DNA of 64,000 nucleotides from Streptomyces sp. NBC_01231 (GTDB taxonomy: Bacteria > Actinomycetota > Actinomycetes > Streptomycetales > Streptomycetaceae), in assembly GCA_035999765.1 (NCBI GenBank), contig CP108521.1:5642001-5706000 (forward strand). Reading direction: 5' to 3'. Of the stretch, positions 35,010 through 44,937 are shown one piece after another. The notes beneath the pieces were generated by a model, which saw only the letters and a list, made by a program, of their open reading frames with translations, was not told where the DNA came from and did no database searches. The first letter of the stretch is position 1. Every line of letters starts with the position of its first letter. Made by a program: the position numbers and the translations under genes.

Positions 35010-35351
35010 GTGGACCTGTCCCTGTCGACCGAAACCGTCGGCGATCGCACGATCGTCAGGGTCGGTGGCGAAATCGACGTATATACCGCGCCCAAGCTGC
35101 GCGAGCAGCTGGTCGAGCTGGTGAATGACGGCAGTTTCCACCTTGTCGTCGACATGGAAGGCGTGGACTTCCTCGACTCCACCGGTCTCGGCGTGCTGGT
35201 CGGCGGACTGAAGCGGGTGCGGGCCCATGAGGGCTCGCTGCGCCTGGTCTGCAACCAGGAGCGCATTCTGAAGATTTTCCGTATCACCGGCCTCACCAAG
35301 GTGTTCCCGATCCACACCTCGGTCGAGGAAGCGGTTGCGGCCACCGACTGA
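35010..35351 (+). CDS. bldG: Anti-sigma factor antagonist BldG
   Basis: A 113-residue STAS-domain protein of the SpoIIAA type, required for aerial hyphae and antibiotic production in Streptomyces. The phosphoacceptor is Ser57 in [10 protein letters not shown]; unphosphorylated BldG sequesters anti-sigma factors. The sequence is nearly identical to what I recall for S. coelicolor BldG. GTG 35010 is fixed by ggagg at 35001. The anti-sigma gene follows after a hairpin, which explains mixed mono- and bicistronic messages reported for this locus. Confidence 0.97.
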   Translation: MDLSLSTETVGDRTIVRVGGEIDVYTAPKLREQLVELVNDGSFHLVVDMEGVDFLDSTGLGVLVGGLKRVRAHEGSLRLVCNQERILKIFRITGLTKVFPIHTSVEEAVAATD

Positions 35352-35359
35352 CGACCGGT

Positions 35360-35389
35360 CCGGGCGCGACCCGAAGGGTCCGCGCCCGG
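35360..35389 (+). terminator. Attenuator hairpin between bldG and the anti-sigma gene
   Basis: CCGGGCGCG (35360-35368) and CGCGCCCGG (35381-35389) form a 9-bp stem extended inside by ACC/GGT and a C-G pair. It starts 9 bp after the bldG stop and has no T-tract. Partial read-through here would set the ratio of BldG to its partner. Confidence 0.65.
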
Positions 35390-35470
35390 TACGGCCGACG
35401 TTGAACGAGGGGTCCCGGCTCTCGGCAGCCCGGTCCCCCCACCGCACGCCCGTAGTTCCGAGGGGGATGC

Positions 35471-35908
35471 ATGGCCACCGTTGAACTCCGCTTCAGCGCG
35501 CTGCCCGAGCACGTCCGGACCGCCCGCCTGGTGGCGGCAGCGGTGGCGCGCAGGGCCGGAGTGGACGAGGCCGTTCTCGACGAGGTCAGACTCGCGGTCG
35601 GCGAGGCCTGTTCCCGTGCCGTCGGACTGCACCAGAACGTCGGCATCACGGCGCCGGTGAAGGTGCTGCTGATCGAGGAGGAGAAGCAGTTCTCCATCGA
35701 GGTCGGCGATGAGGCGCCGCGGCACGCCCCCGGCGATCGGGCGCCCGGCAGTGCCGGTGACGTCCTCGACGCCGAGACCGAGGAGGACGAGATGGGCCTC
35801 GCGGTCATCAGTGGCCTCGTCGACGACGTGGAGGTCACCGCCGGCGAACACGGCGGCTCCATTCGTATGACCTGGCCGAGCACACCTTCCGTCGCGGTGC
35901 TTCCCTGA
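35471..35908 (+). CDS. Anti-sigma regulatory factor, BldG partner
   Basis: A 145-residue GHKL (HATPase_c_2) anti-sigma kinase of the SpoIIAB/RsbW type. The N box is EVRLAVGEACSRAV, a G-containing segment is MGLAVISGLVDDVEV, and a closing strand is GGSIRMTW. The homologue downstream of bldG in S. coelicolor is known to interact with BldG. It likely binds a stress or developmental sigma factor and phosphorylates the antagonist. Ribosome site gaggggg precedes ATG 35471. A strong terminator follows. Confidence 0.9.
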   Translation: MATVELRFSALPEHVRTARLVAAAVARRAGVDEAVLDEVRLAVGEACSRAVGLHQNVGITAPVKVLLIEEEKQFSIEVGDEAPRHAPGDRAPGSAGDVLDAETEEDEMGLAVISGLVDDVEVTAGEHGGSIRMTWPSTPSVAVLP

Positions 35909-35953
35909 CGCCACACACGCCAGCCGACGTCACTGACGCACCCTGAATCACTA

Positions 35954-35992
35954 CCGAGGGGCCCTGCTGAGCAGGGCCCCTCGGTTGTTTTT
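35954..35992 (+). terminator. Classical intrinsic terminator of the bldG operon
   Basis: CCGAGGGGCCCTG (35954-35966) and CAGGGCCCCTCGG (35972-35984) form a perfect 13-bp stem with a CTGAG loop, followed by TTGTTTTT. Confidence 0.95.
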
Positions 35993-36185
35993 CAAGAGCA
36001 TTCTGAATTCGTGAAAGGATTCACGATCAATTTCCGATCATTGGATCGGATGAAAATGCTTTCGAGGGGTTACCGCGTGTCGGCAGGGTGTGGCAGATTC
36101 CGTTTACCGCGTACTGTTTTGATCAGGAACAGATCTCTAGAATCCGTCCACATCTTGAGCTCAGCCCCAGCGTCAAGGAGGACGA

Positions 36186-38591
36186 ATGGCGGGGCTTTCT
36201 TCCCCAGATCAGCTGGACCACTCCACAGCCCTCGCGGCAGCGGTCCTGACCGACGGCAACCGGGTCATGGTGTCGGTCATCGGCGTCGTGGCCCTGGCCG
36301 CCCTCGTGGTGGCGGGCGTCCTGGTACGCCAGGTACTCGCGGCGGGTGAGGGCACCGACAGCATGAAGAAGATCGCGACGGCGATCCAGGAAGGAGCGAA
36401 CGCCTATCTGGCCCGGCAGTTGCGCACGCTCGGCGTATTCGCCGTCGTCGTGTTCTTCCTGCTCATGTTGCTGCCCGCGGACGACTGGAATCAGCGCGCC
36501 GGACGATCGGTGTTCTTCTTGATCGGCGCGGGCTTCTCGGCCGCCACCGGCTATATCGGCATGTGGCTCGCCGTACGGAGCAATGTGCGGGTGGCCGCCG
36601 CCGCACGCGAGGCGACCCCGGCGGAGGGTGAACCGGAAAAGGATCTCACCGCCGTCTCGCACAAAGCCATGAAGATCGCTTTTCGAACCGGCGGCGTGGT
36701 CGGCATGTTCACGGTGGGGCTCGGTCTGCTGGGCGCCTCCTGCGTGGTGCTGGTGTACGCGGCCGACGCGCCGAAGGTCCTTGAGGGCTTCGGTCTCGGC
36801 GCGGCCCTCATCGCGATGTTCATGAGGGTCGGCGGAGGCATCTTCACCAAGGCCGCCGACGTCGGCGCCGACCTGGTCGGCAAGGTCGAGCAGGGCATTC
36901 CGGAGGACGATCCGCGCAACGCCGCGACCATCGCCGACAACGTGGGCGACAACGTCGGCGACTGCGCGGGCATGGCGGCGGACCTCTTCGAGTCGTACGC
37001 CGTGACGCTGGTCGCCGCGCTGATCCTCGGCAAGGCCGCGTTCGGCGACGCCGGGCTCGGCTTCCCGTTGCTCGTTCCCGCGATCGGCGTGCTCACGGCG
37101 ATGATCGGCATCTTCGCCGTGGCCCCGCGCCGCGCGGACCGCAGCGGTATGTCCGCGATCAACCGCGGGTTCTTCATCTCCGCGGTGATCTCGCTGGTGC
37201 TGGTCGCGGTGGCCGTCTTCGTCTATCTCCCCGGCAAGTACTCCGACCTGGACGGCGTCACCGACCAGGCGATCCTGGGCAGGGACGGCGACCCGCGGAT
37301 CCTCGCCCTGGTCGCGGTGGCGATCGGCATCCTGCTCGCGGCCGTGATCCAGCAGCTGACGGGCTACTTCACCGAGACCAGTCGCCGTCCGGTCAAGGAC
37401 ATCGGCAAGTCGTCACTGACGGGTCCGGCCACGGTCGTCCTCGCCGGAATCTCCGTCGGTCTGGAATCGGCCGTCTACACCGCCCTGTTGATCGGCCTCG
37501 GCGTCTACGGGGCGTTCCTCCTGGGCGGTACGTCCATCATGCTGGCGCTGTTCGCCGTGGCGCTGGCCGGCACCGGCCTGCTCACCACGGTCGGCGTGAT
37601 CGTCGCGATGGACACCTTCGGGCCCGTCTCCGACAACGCGCAGGGCATCGCCGAGATGTCCGGCGACGTCGAGGGCGCGGGCGCCCAGGTGCTCACCAAC
37701 CTGGACGCGGTCGGCAACACCACCAAGGCCATCACCAAGGGGATCGCCATCGCCACCGCCGTCCTGGCGGCGTCGGCGCTCTTCGGGTCGTACCGGGACG
37801 CCATCACCACCGGCGCACAGGAGGTGGGCGAGAAGCTGTCCGGCGAGGGCGCGCCGATGACCCTGATGATGGACATCTCCCAGCCCAACAACCTCGTCGG
37901 CCTCATCGCCGGCGCGGCGGTCGTCTTCCTCTTCTCGGGCCTCGCCATCAACGCCGTGTCGCGGTCGGCGGGTTCCGTGGTCTACGAGGTGCGGCGGCAG
38001 TTCCGCGACCATCCCGGGATCATGGACTACAGCGAGGAGCCGGAGTACGGCAAGGTCGTCGACATCTGTACCAAGGACGCCCTGCGTGAGCTCGCCACGC
38101 CCGGGCTGCTCGCCGTGTTGGCGCCGATCTTCATCGGGTTCACGCTCGGGATCGGCGCCCTGGGTTCGTTCCTCGCCGGTGCGATCGGCACGGGCACCTT
38201 GATGGCGGTGTTCCTCGCCAACTCCGGCGGCGCGTGGGACAACGCCAAGAAACTCGTCGAGGACGGTCACCACGGCGGCAAGGGCAGCGAGGCCCATGCC
38301 GCCACGGTGATCGGCGACACGGTCGGTGACCCCTTCAAGGACACCGCCGGTCCGGCGATCAACCCCTTGCTGAAGGTGATGAACCTGGTCGCGCTGCTCA
38401 TCGCGCCCGCGGTCATCAAGTTCAGTTACGGCGACGACGAGAGCCTCGGCGTACGGATCGCGATCGCGGTTCTGGCGTTCGTGGTGATCGCGGGCTCGGT
38501 CTACGTCTCCAAGCGGCGCGGGATCGCCATGGGTGACGAAGACAACGCCGATGAACCGTCGAAGTCGGCCGATCCGGCGGTGGTTTCGTAG
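36186..38591 (+). CDS. hppA: Membrane proton-translocating pyrophosphatase
   Basis: An integral membrane H+-pyrophosphatase of 801 residues with about 16 helices, coupling PPi hydrolysis to proton export. The substrate-binding aspartates are in DNVGDNVGD (251-259) and again in [11 protein letters not shown] near the C-terminus. Lys514 in GNTTKA, where K+-dependent enzymes have Ala, marks the K+-independent class. Ribosome site aaggagg lies 5 nt before the ATG. It is flanked by two strong terminators, so it is transcribed alone. Confidence 0.96.
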   Translation: MAGLSSPDQLDHSTALAAAVLTDGNRVMVSVIGVVALAALVVAGVLVRQVLAAGEGTDSMKKIATAIQEGANAYLARQLRTLGVFAVVVFFLLMLLPADDWNQRAGRSVFFLIGAGFSAATGYIGMWLAVRSNVRVAAAAREATPAEGEPEKDLTAVSHKAMKIAFRTGGVVGMFTVGLGLLGASCVVLVYAADAPKVLEGFGLGAALIAMFMRVGGGIFTKAADVGADLVGKVEQGIPEDDPRNAATIADNVGDNVGDCAGMAADLFESYAVTLVAALILGKAAFGDAGLGFPLLVPAIGVLTAMIGIFAVAPRRADRSGMSAINRGFFISAVISLVLVAVAVFVYLPGKYSDLDGVTDQAILGRDGDPRILALVAVAIGILLAAVIQQLTGYFTETSRRPVKDIGKSSLTGPATVVLAGISVGLESAVYTALLIGLGVYGAFLLGGTSIMLALFAVALAGTGLLTTVGVIVAMDTFGPVSDNAQGIAEMSGDVEGAGAQVLTNLDAVGNTTKAITKGIAIATAVLAASALFGSYRDAITTGAQEVGEKLSGEGAPMTLMMDISQPNNLVGLIAGAAVVFLFSGLAINAVSRSAGSVVYEVRRQFRDHPGIMDYSEEPEYGKVVDICTKDALRELATPGLLAVLAPIFIGFTLGIGALGSFLAGAIGTGTLMAVFLANSGGAWDNAKKLVEDGHHGGKGSEAHAATVIGDTVGDPFKDTAGPAINPLLKVMNLVALLIAPAVIKFSYGDDESLGVRIAIAVLAFVVIAGSVYVSKRRGIAMGDEDNADEPSKSADPAVVS

Positions 38592-38619
38592 GTCGGGCTT
38601 GGTCAGTCCCAGCTCAAGG

Positions 38620-38663
38620 GGCGGGCGGGTGGCGCGTGTTGACGCGCCGCCCGCCCGCCTTTT
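38620..38663 (+). terminator. Terminator of hppA
   Basis: An 18-bp stem (38620-38637 with 38642-38659, one T-G wobble) has a GTTG loop and a TTTT tail. It lies 28 bp after the stop codon. Confidence 0.95.
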
Positions 38664-38805
38664 GTGTGGGCGCGCCCCCGTCCCGTGAGCCTTCTCTCGC
38701 TGGTGCAAATGATGCAATAAGAGTCATAAAGGATGTTCGGTATATGGGCGTCGCCCGCTTGGCGTGTATGTTCCGGGGCCGAGAGCCATGGAAGGGACCA
38801 ATCCG

Positions 38806-39378
38806 GTGAACAAGAAGCTCGCGGCCGCACTGTCCGGCGGTGCGGTACTGGTACTCGCCCTGTCGGGATGCAGCAGTGACGACAGCAGCGACAGGCTGAA
38901 CTCCTGGGCCAAGGAGGTCTGCGACGCCGTACAGCCGCAGGCCAAGAAGATCGAGGCCGCCAACGCCGCGATCCAGAAGGAGACCTCGGACAACAGCACG
39001 CCCGCAGAGGTCCAGAAGACCGACGCCCAGGCCTTCCAGGACATGTCGGACGCCTACAAGGCGATCGGGGCCGCCGTGACCAAGGCCGGGCCGCCGGACG
39101 TCGACAACGGCGAGAAGAAGCAGCAGGACGCGACCAAGGAACTCAACGGCATCTCCACGTCGTACGCGTCCCTGCAGAAGCAGGTCGCCGAGCTCGACAC
39201 CAAGGACCAAGCCAAGTTCGCGGACGGTCTCAAGGACATCGCCACCGAGCTGGCCAAGCTCAGCAAGAGCGGTAACGACGCGCTGAAGACCCTCGAGGAG
39301 GGCGACGTCGGCAAGGCGATGGCCGAGCAGGAGAGCTGCAAGGCGGCGCCCTCTCCGGCGTCGGCGACCACGGGCTGA
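38806..39378 (+). CDS. Small secreted lipoprotein
   Basis: A 190-residue lipoprotein. The signal peptide MNKKLAAALSGGAVLVLALSGC has its lipobox cysteine at residue 22. The mature part is Lys/Asp/Ala-rich, helical and probably coiled-coil, with two cysteines (VCDAV, ESCKAA) that may form a disulfide. No enzymatic motif is seen. GTG 38806 follows ggaaggga by about 9 nt; upstream ATGs (38764, 38788) would bury the signal peptide. The function is unknown. Confidence 0.8.
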   Translation: MNKKLAAALSGGAVLVLALSGCSSDDSSDRLNSWAKEVCDAVQPQAKKIEAANAAIQKETSDNSTPAEVQKTDAQAFQDMSDAYKAIGAAVTKAGPPDVDNGEKKQQDATKELNGISTSYASLQKQVAELDTKDQAKFADGLKDIATELAKLSKSGNDALKTLEEGDVGKAMAEQESCKAAPSPASATTG

Positions 39379-39444
39379 CGCGGGCCGGGGTCCACGGGGC
39401 GCGAGGAGCTGAGATCCGCGGGCGCCCAGGGTCACAATGGGGGC

Positions 39445-40983
39445 GTGAGTATCTCCGGCCTGCCCGCCCTGCCCGCGTCCGACCGTCCCGATGTCACCGC
39501 CCGGCTGCGGGAGGCCCTGCTAGGGGCCTCCTTCACCGCCGACGGGCTGCTCGAACTGCTCGGCGGCCCCGCGTACGCGGCGCTGGCCCGCAGCGAGACC
39601 GTGCCCGCGCTCCGGGCCACACGTGGGGACACGCCACTGGAGACGCTCGTACGGCTGTTCCTGTTGCAGCAGCCTGTGCCGCACGCGCGCGTGGGGGACG
39701 TCCTGCCCGTCGAGGCCTGCCTGGAGAGCGGGTGGCTGGTCCGTGTCGGCGGGGACCACGAGGGCGCTTCGGCGGGTGACCTCGCCGCGGCCGTGGACGT
39801 ACGGCCGTACGGCGGACCCGGCGGCGAGGACTGGTTCATCGTGTCCGACCTGGGATGCGCGGTCGGCGGGGCGGGTGGCATCGGCAGCAAGGACGAAGGC
39901 GTCGTCCTCGGCGTGGGTGGCGCGTCCACGACCCTCGCGGGCATCACGGTCCGTACGCCCGTCCCCGCCGCCCTCGATCTCGGCACCGGCTCCGGGATTC
40001 AGGCGCTGCACGCCGCCCAGCACGCCACGCGGGTGACGGCGACCGACCTCAACCCACGTGCGCTGCACATCACCGCGCTCACGCTGGCGCTGTCCGGGGC
40101 GGCCGCCGCCGATCTGCGCGAGGGCTCACTGTTCGAGCCGGTCCGGGACGACGAGACCTTCGACCTGATCGTGTCCAACCCGCCCTTCGTGATCTCGCCG
40201 GGCGGCCGGCTGACGTACCGGGACGGCGGAATGGGCGGGGACGATCTGTGCCGCTCGCTCGTTCAGGGGGCGGGGGAACGGCTGCGGGAGGGCGGATTCG
40301 CGCAGTTCCTCGCCAACTGGCAGCACGTGGAGGGGGAGGACTGGCAGGACAGGCTCAGGTCGTGGGTGCCGCGCGGTTGCGACGCCTGGATCGTGCAGCG
40401 CGAGGTGCAGGACGTCACGCAGTACGCCGAATTGTGGCTCAGGGACGCGGGCGACCACCGCGGCGACCCGGCCGAGTACCAGGCGCGGTACGACGCCTGG
40501 CTGGACGAGTTCGAGGCGCGCAAGGTGAGGGCCGTCGGCTTCGGCTGGATCAGCCTGCGGAAGACCGGGGCCGCTGTGCCCTCGGTCACCGTCGAGGAGT
40601 GGCCGCACCCGGTCGAGCAGCCGCTCGGCGACACGGTCCGGGCACACTTCGGCCGCCTCGACTACCTGCGGGCGCATGACGACGCGGCCCTGCTCGCGGG
40701 CCACTTCAAGCTGACATCCGAGATCGTCCAGGAGCAGGTCGGGCTGCCCGGCGCCGAGGACCCCGAGCATGTCGTGCTGCGGCAGAACCGTGGCATGCGC
40801 CGGGCCACCAAGGTGGACACGGTCGGCGCGGGCTTCGCGGGTGTGTGCGACGGCTCGCTGAGCGCGGGTCGCATCCTCGACGCGATCGCCCAACTGGTCG
40901 GCGAGGATCCGGTGTTGCTGCGCGACCGCACGCCGGCGCAGATCCGGCTGCTGGTGGAGCAGGGGTTCATCGAACCGGCGTGA
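39445..40983 (+). CDS. SAM-dependent methyltransferase with NPPF motif
   Basis: A 512-residue class I methyltransferase. Residues about 1-150 are a separate N-terminal domain. The SAM loop is LDLGTGSGIQAL (about 178-189), an acidic strand ATDLNPRAL follows, and the catalytic IVSNPPFVISPGG (about 235-247) is the N-P-P-F/Y of enzymes that methylate amide or ring nitrogens (HemK/RsmC-like). A further C-terminal domain of about 150 residues is unassigned. The target may be rRNA or protein. GTG 39445 follows gggggc. Confidence 0.85.
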   Translation: MSISGLPALPASDRPDVTARLREALLGASFTADGLLELLGGPAYAALARSETVPALRATRGDTPLETLVRLFLLQQPVPHARVGDVLPVEACLESGWLVRVGGDHEGASAGDLAAAVDVRPYGGPGGEDWFIVSDLGCAVGGAGGIGSKDEGVVLGVGGASTTLAGITVRTPVPAALDLGTGSGIQALHAAQHATRVTATDLNPRALHITALTLALSGAAAADLREGSLFEPVRDDETFDLIVSNPPFVISPGGRLTYRDGGMGGDDLCRSLVQGAGERLREGGFAQFLANWQHVEGEDWQDRLRSWVPRGCDAWIVQREVQDVTQYAELWLRDAGDHRGDPAEYQARYDAWLDEFEARKVRAVGFGWISLRKTGAAVPSVTVEEWPHPVEQPLGDTVRAHFGRLDYLRAHDDAALLAGHFKLTSEIVQEQVGLPGAEDPEHVVLRQNRGMRRATKVDTVGAGFAGVCDGSLSAGRILDAIAQLVGEDPVLLRDRTPAQIRLLVEQGFIEPA

Positions 40984-41365
40984 TCCACGTGATCCACCCG
41001 TGGCGCGTCACCTCTCAGGGCGCCAGCGCCCTGACGAAGCTGTGCGACAGCGATGACGAAGCCGTGCGGCAATGATGTCGAGCCGACCTGGGCGCCGGGG
41101 CCGGGGTGGACCGGGCACCCCGTGAGTCGTCCCGACGGCATGAGCGCGTCATGAGCGCGGCATGAGGGGGACAGGGTGCGAGCAGGAGGGCGACAGAAAA
41201 AAATGTGCGCGCCCCTGTGCGGTCCGACCCCTACCGAGCGTGGCGGCGGGGGAGGAGTCCGCAGCCGTGTCGTCCCCGCGTTCACCCGGGGTTCGCCTGT
41301 GCGCCGTCCTCGCGTGTCAGCCTCCACGGGCTGGACACGCGCGGACGGAGAAAAAGGGGCACGGG
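40984..41365. other. Gene-free stretch before a small membrane-protein gene
   Basis: About 380 bp with no supported gene. It has the unusual A-run gacagaaaaaaatgtg near 41200 and the repeated phrase catgagcgcg(t/g)catga near 41140-41165. It probably contains the promoter of the downstream small gene. Confidence 0.45.
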
Positions 41366-41569
41366 GTGGCCATGGAAAGCGAATCGGCGATCTTCGCCGG
41401 AATGGTGTTCGCCCTGTTCGGAGGCGGGCTGCTGGTGTGGACCGCGGCCCGGGTGCGGCACCGGGAACCGGTCGCCCACGGTGTGAGTCCGGTCGCATCG
41501 GCGACCGTCGCGAGCGTCGTCGCACTGCTCGCGCTTGCCCTCGGAACATGGTGCTTCACCCAGGTGTGA
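41366..41569 (+). CDS. Small two-helix membrane protein
   Basis: A 67-residue protein with two hydrophobic helices (about 9-28 and 45-64) joined by a basic loop (RVRHREPVAHG). No family is recognised. GTG 41366 is 6 nt after aaaagggg; ATG 41372 is an alternative. It sits just upstream of topA, a placement conserved in streptomycetes as far as I recall. Confidence 0.65.
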   Translation: MAMESESAIFAGMVFALFGGGLLVWTAARVRHREPVAHGVSPVASATVASVVALLALALGTWCFTQV

Positions 41570-41816
41570 GCGCCCTGTTGCCGGTGCGGTACCAGTAACT
41601 GATGGATCACCCTCCGGATAGGACCGAAAAGGCCGGTGGGCACTCCGGGCGGCAGGAATGGCGGTAGTCGGGTTACCGTTCGAGTGGCCGTTGCGGGCTT
41701 TTCCCGTTTGACACGGGGGCGGGATGTACCGTCACACTCCGCAGCGTCAGCATGACCCGACCCCGGGACCAAGGCCTGGGGAGAGACCCCAGCGTCGACC
41801 GGAGAGAAGAGCGAAG

Positions 41817-44651
41817 TTGTCCCCGACCAGCGAGACCGCACAGGGCGGCCGCCGACTCGTCATCGTCGAGTCGCCTGCCAAGGCGAAGACGATCAAGGGC
41901 TACCTCGGCCCCGGCTACGTCGTCGAAGCGAGCGTCGGGCACATCCGCGACCTCCCCAACGGCGCCGCGGAGGTGCCCGAGAAGTACACCGGCGAGGTCC
42001 GCCGCCTCGGCGTGGACGTCGATCACGACTTCCAGCCCATCTATGTCGTCAACGCCGACAAGAAGGCCCAGGTCAAGAAGCTCAAGGACCTGCTGAAGGA
42101 CTCCGACGAGCTCTTCCTCGCCACCGATGAGGACCGCGAGGGCGAGGCGATCGCCTGGCACCTCCAGGAGGTGCTCAAGCCCAAGGTCCCGGTCAAGAGG
42201 ATGGTCTTCCACGAGATCACCAAGGCCGCGATCCAGGCCGCCGTCGCCAACCCGCGCGAGCTGAACCAGAAGCTGGTCGACGCCCAGGAGACCCGCCGCA
42301 TCCTCGACCGTCTCTACGGCTACGAGGTCTCGCCGGTCCTGTGGAAGAAGGTCATGCCGCGTCTGTCGGCCGGCCGTGTCCAGTCGGTCGCCACCCGGCT
42401 CGTGGTGGAGCGGGAACGCGAGCGCATCGCGTTTCGTTCTGCTGAGTACTGGGACCTGACGGGCACCTTCGCGACCGGCCGCGCCGGGGACTCGTCGGAT
42501 CCGTCGTCGCTGGTCGCCCGTCTCCAGACCGTCGACGGCAGGCGGGTCGCGCAGGGCCGCGACTTCGACTCGCTGGGACAGATCAAGAGCGCGAACACCC
42601 TCCACCTCGACGAGGCCAACGCCCGCGCGCTGGCCGCCGCCCTGGAGAACACCCAGTTCTCGGTGCGGTCCGTCGAGTCGAAGCCGTACCGCCGCTCGCC
42701 GTACGCCCCGTTCCGTACGACGACGCTTCAGCAGGAAGCCTCGCGCAAGCTCGGCTTCGGCGCGAAGGCGACCATGCAGGTGGCCCAGAAGCTGTACGAG
42801 AACGGCTTCATCACCTACATGCGTACGGACTCCACGACGTTGTCCGACACGGCGATCACCGCCGCCCGCGCCCAGGTCACACAGCTGTACGGCGCCGACT
42901 ACCTGCCGGCCTCGCCGCGTACGTACGCCGGGAAGGTCAAGAACGCGCAGGAGGCGCACGAGGCGATCCGCCCCTCGGGCGATCGTTTCCGCACCCCCGC
43001 CGAGACGGGTCTGACCGGCGACCAGTTCAGGCTCTACGAGCTGATCTGGAAGCGGACCGTCGCCTCCCAGATGAAGGACGCGACCGGCAACTCCGTCACG
43101 GTGAAGATCGGTGGCGCCGCCTCCGACGGCCGGGACGTCGAGTTCAGCGCCTCCGGCAAGACGATCACCTTCCACGGCTTCCTGAAGGCGTACGTCGAGG
43201 GCGCCGACGACCCGAACGCCGAGCTGGACGACCGTGAGCGCCGCCTGCCCCAGGTCAACGAGGGTGACCCGCTGCGCGCCGAGGAGATCACGGTCGACGG
43301 GCACGCCACCAAGCCCCCGGCCCGCTACACCGAGGCCAGCCTGGTCAAGGAGCTCGAAGAGCGCGAGATCGGCCGCCCGTCGACGTACGCGTCGATCATC
43401 GGCACGATCCTCGACCGCGGCTATGTCTTCAAGAAGGGCACGGCCCTCGTGCCGTCCTTCCTGTCCTTCGCCGTGGTCAACCTGCTCGAGAAGCACTTCG
43501 GGCGGCTCGTCGACTACGACTTCACCGCCAGGATGGAGGACGACCTCGACCGCATCGCCCGCGGCGAGGCGCAGGCCGTGCCGTGGCTCAGGCGCTTCTA
43601 CTTCGGCGAAGGAGAAGGCACGGCTGCGGGCGGTGCCGCCGACGCCGGCAACGGCGACGGGGACCACCTCGGCGGCCTCAAGGAACTGGTGACCGACCTG
43701 GGCGCGATCGACGCGCGCGAGGTGTCGTCGTTCCCGGTGGGCAACGACATCGTGCTGCGGGTCGGGCGCTACGGCCCGTACGTCGAGCGCGGCGAGAAGG
43801 ACTCCGAGAACCACCAGCGCGCGGACGTGCCCGAGGATCTCGCCCCGGACGAGCTGTCCGTCGAGCTCGCGGAGGAACTGCTCGCCAAGCCGAGCGGTGA
43901 CTTCGAGCTCGGTGCCGACCCGCTGTCCGGCCACCAGATCATCGCCCGGGACGGCCGCTACGGCCCGTACGTCACCGAGGTGCTCCCCGAGGGCACCCCG
44001 AAGACCGGCAAGAAGGCCGTCAAGCCGCGTACGGCCTCCCTCTTCAAGTCGATGTCCCTCGACACGGTGACGCTTCAGGACGCCCTCAAGCTGATGTCGC
44101 TGCCGCGCGTCGTCGGCAAGGACGCCGAGGGCGTGGAGATCACCGCGCAGAACGGCCGCTACGGCCCGTACCTGAAGAAGGGCACGGACTCGCGGTCCCT
44201 CCAGGCCGAGGACCAGCTCTTCACGATCACCCTCGAAGAGGCGCTGGAGATCTACTCCCAGCCCAAGCAGCGCGGCAGGGCCGCCGCCAAGCCGCCGCTG
44301 AAGGAGCTGGGCGAGGACCCGGTCAGCAAGAAGCCGGTCGTGGTGAAGGACGGCCGCTTCGGACCGTATGTCACCGACGGCGAGACCAACGCGACCCTGC
44401 GCTCCGGCGACAGCGTCGAGGAGATCACCCCGGAGCGCGGCTTCGAACTGCTCGCCGAGAAGCGGGCGAAGGGGCCCGTCAAGAAGACGGCGAAGAAGGC
44501 GCCCGCGAAGAAGGCACCGGCCAAGAAGGCGGCGGCGACGAAGAAGACCGCGGCGAAGAAGACGACGACGGCCGCGAAGAAGACGACCGCCAAGAAGACG
44601 ACCGCGACCGCGAAGAAGGCGACGGCTTCGAAAACGGCGTCCGAGGACTGA
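41817..44651 (+). CDS. topA: DNA topoisomerase I with lysine-repeat C-terminus
   Basis: A type IA topoisomerase of 944 residues that relaxes negative supercoils. TOPRIM motifs IVESPAKAKTI and ATDEDREGE are present; the catalytic tyrosine is Tyr334 in GFITYMRTDST. Several TOPRIM-C repeats (RYGPYV-type, DGR(Y/F)GPYV) replace zinc fingers. The last 60 residues are Lys/Ala repeats (KKAPAKKAPAKKAA), a feature linked to high processivity in Streptomyces TopA. TTG 41817 follows ggagag; the upstream in-frame extension lacks family similarity. Confidence 0.96.
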   Translation: MSPTSETAQGGRRLVIVESPAKAKTIKGYLGPGYVVEASVGHIRDLPNGAAEVPEKYTGEVRRLGVDVDHDFQPIYVVNADKKAQVKKLKDLLKDSDELFLATDEDREGEAIAWHLQEVLKPKVPVKRMVFHEITKAAIQAAVANPRELNQKLVDAQETRRILDRLYGYEVSPVLWKKVMPRLSAGRVQSVATRLVVERERERIAFRSAEYWDLTGTFATGRAGDSSDPSSLVARLQTVDGRRVAQGRDFDSLGQIKSANTLHLDEANARALAAALENTQFSVRSVESKPYRRSPYAPFRTTTLQQEASRKLGFGAKATMQVAQKLYENGFITYMRTDSTTLSDTAITAARAQVTQLYGADYLPASPRTYAGKVKNAQEAHEAIRPSGDRFRTPAETGLTGDQFRLYELIWKRTVASQMKDATGNSVTVKIGGAASDGRDVEFSASGKTITFHGFLKAYVEGADDPNAELDDRERRLPQVNEGDPLRAEEITVDGHATKPPARYTEASLVKELEEREIGRPSTYASIIGTILDRGYVFKKGTALVPSFLSFAVVNLLEKHFGRLVDYDFTARMEDDLDRIARGEAQAVPWLRRFYFGEGEGTAAGGAADAGNGDGDHLGGLKELVTDLGAIDAREVSSFPVGNDIVLRVGRYGPYVERGEKDSENHQRADVPEDLAPDELSVELAEELLAKPSGDFELGADPLSGHQIIARDGRYGPYVTEVLPEGTPKTGKKAVKPRTASLFKSMSLDTVTLQDALKLMSLPRVVGKDAEGVEITAQNGRYGPYLKKGTDSRSLQAEDQLFTITLEEALEIYSQPKQRGRAAAKPPLKELGEDPVSKKPVVVKDGRFGPYVTDGETNATLRSGDSVEEITPERGFELLAEKRAKGPVKKTAKKAPAKKAPAKKAAATKKTAAKKTTTAAKKTTAKKTTATAKKATASKTASED

Positions 44652-44675
44652 CCGGTCGAGGTCCGCTGTGGAGGC

Positions 44676-44810
44676 CCGAGTGGTTGAGGCCGATCGCTGA
44701 GGGCCGAGCGGTGAAGGCGGCGCTGAGGACCGAGCGGTTGAAGGCGGCCGTTCAGGACGCCGCTCAGGACAGAACGGTTGAAGGCGGCCGTCGCGAACCG
44801 AGCGGTCCTC
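44676..44810. repeat. Degenerate tandem repeat downstream of topA
   Basis: Four to five copies of ccgagcggttgaaggcgg with variable spacers begin at 44676, 44704, 44730, 44771 and 44798. Unit length is 26-40 bp. No gene is supported between topA and the next gene. Confidence 0.7.
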
Positions 44811-44851
44811 GCTTCCCTCGCCTTTTCTTCACAGCGGCTTCGCAAAAAGAA

Positions 44852-44880
44852 CGCCCCGGCATCGCTTTGGTGTCGGGGCG
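44852..44880 (+). terminator. topA terminator candidate
   Basis: CGCCCCGGCA (44852-44861) and TGTCGGGGCG (44871-44880) form a 10-bp stem with one wobble and a 9-nt loop, 57 bp before the next start codon. Confidence 0.65.
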
Positions 44881-44937
44881 AGCGCACGTTCGGGACGGGC
44901 GCTCCGGGCTGTCGGTGCGTCCCGATAGGCTGAAAGC

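Noticed and set aside
41673..43934. A 753-codon frame antisense to topA
   Set aside because: Shadow of topA; no family resemblance and no ribosome site.
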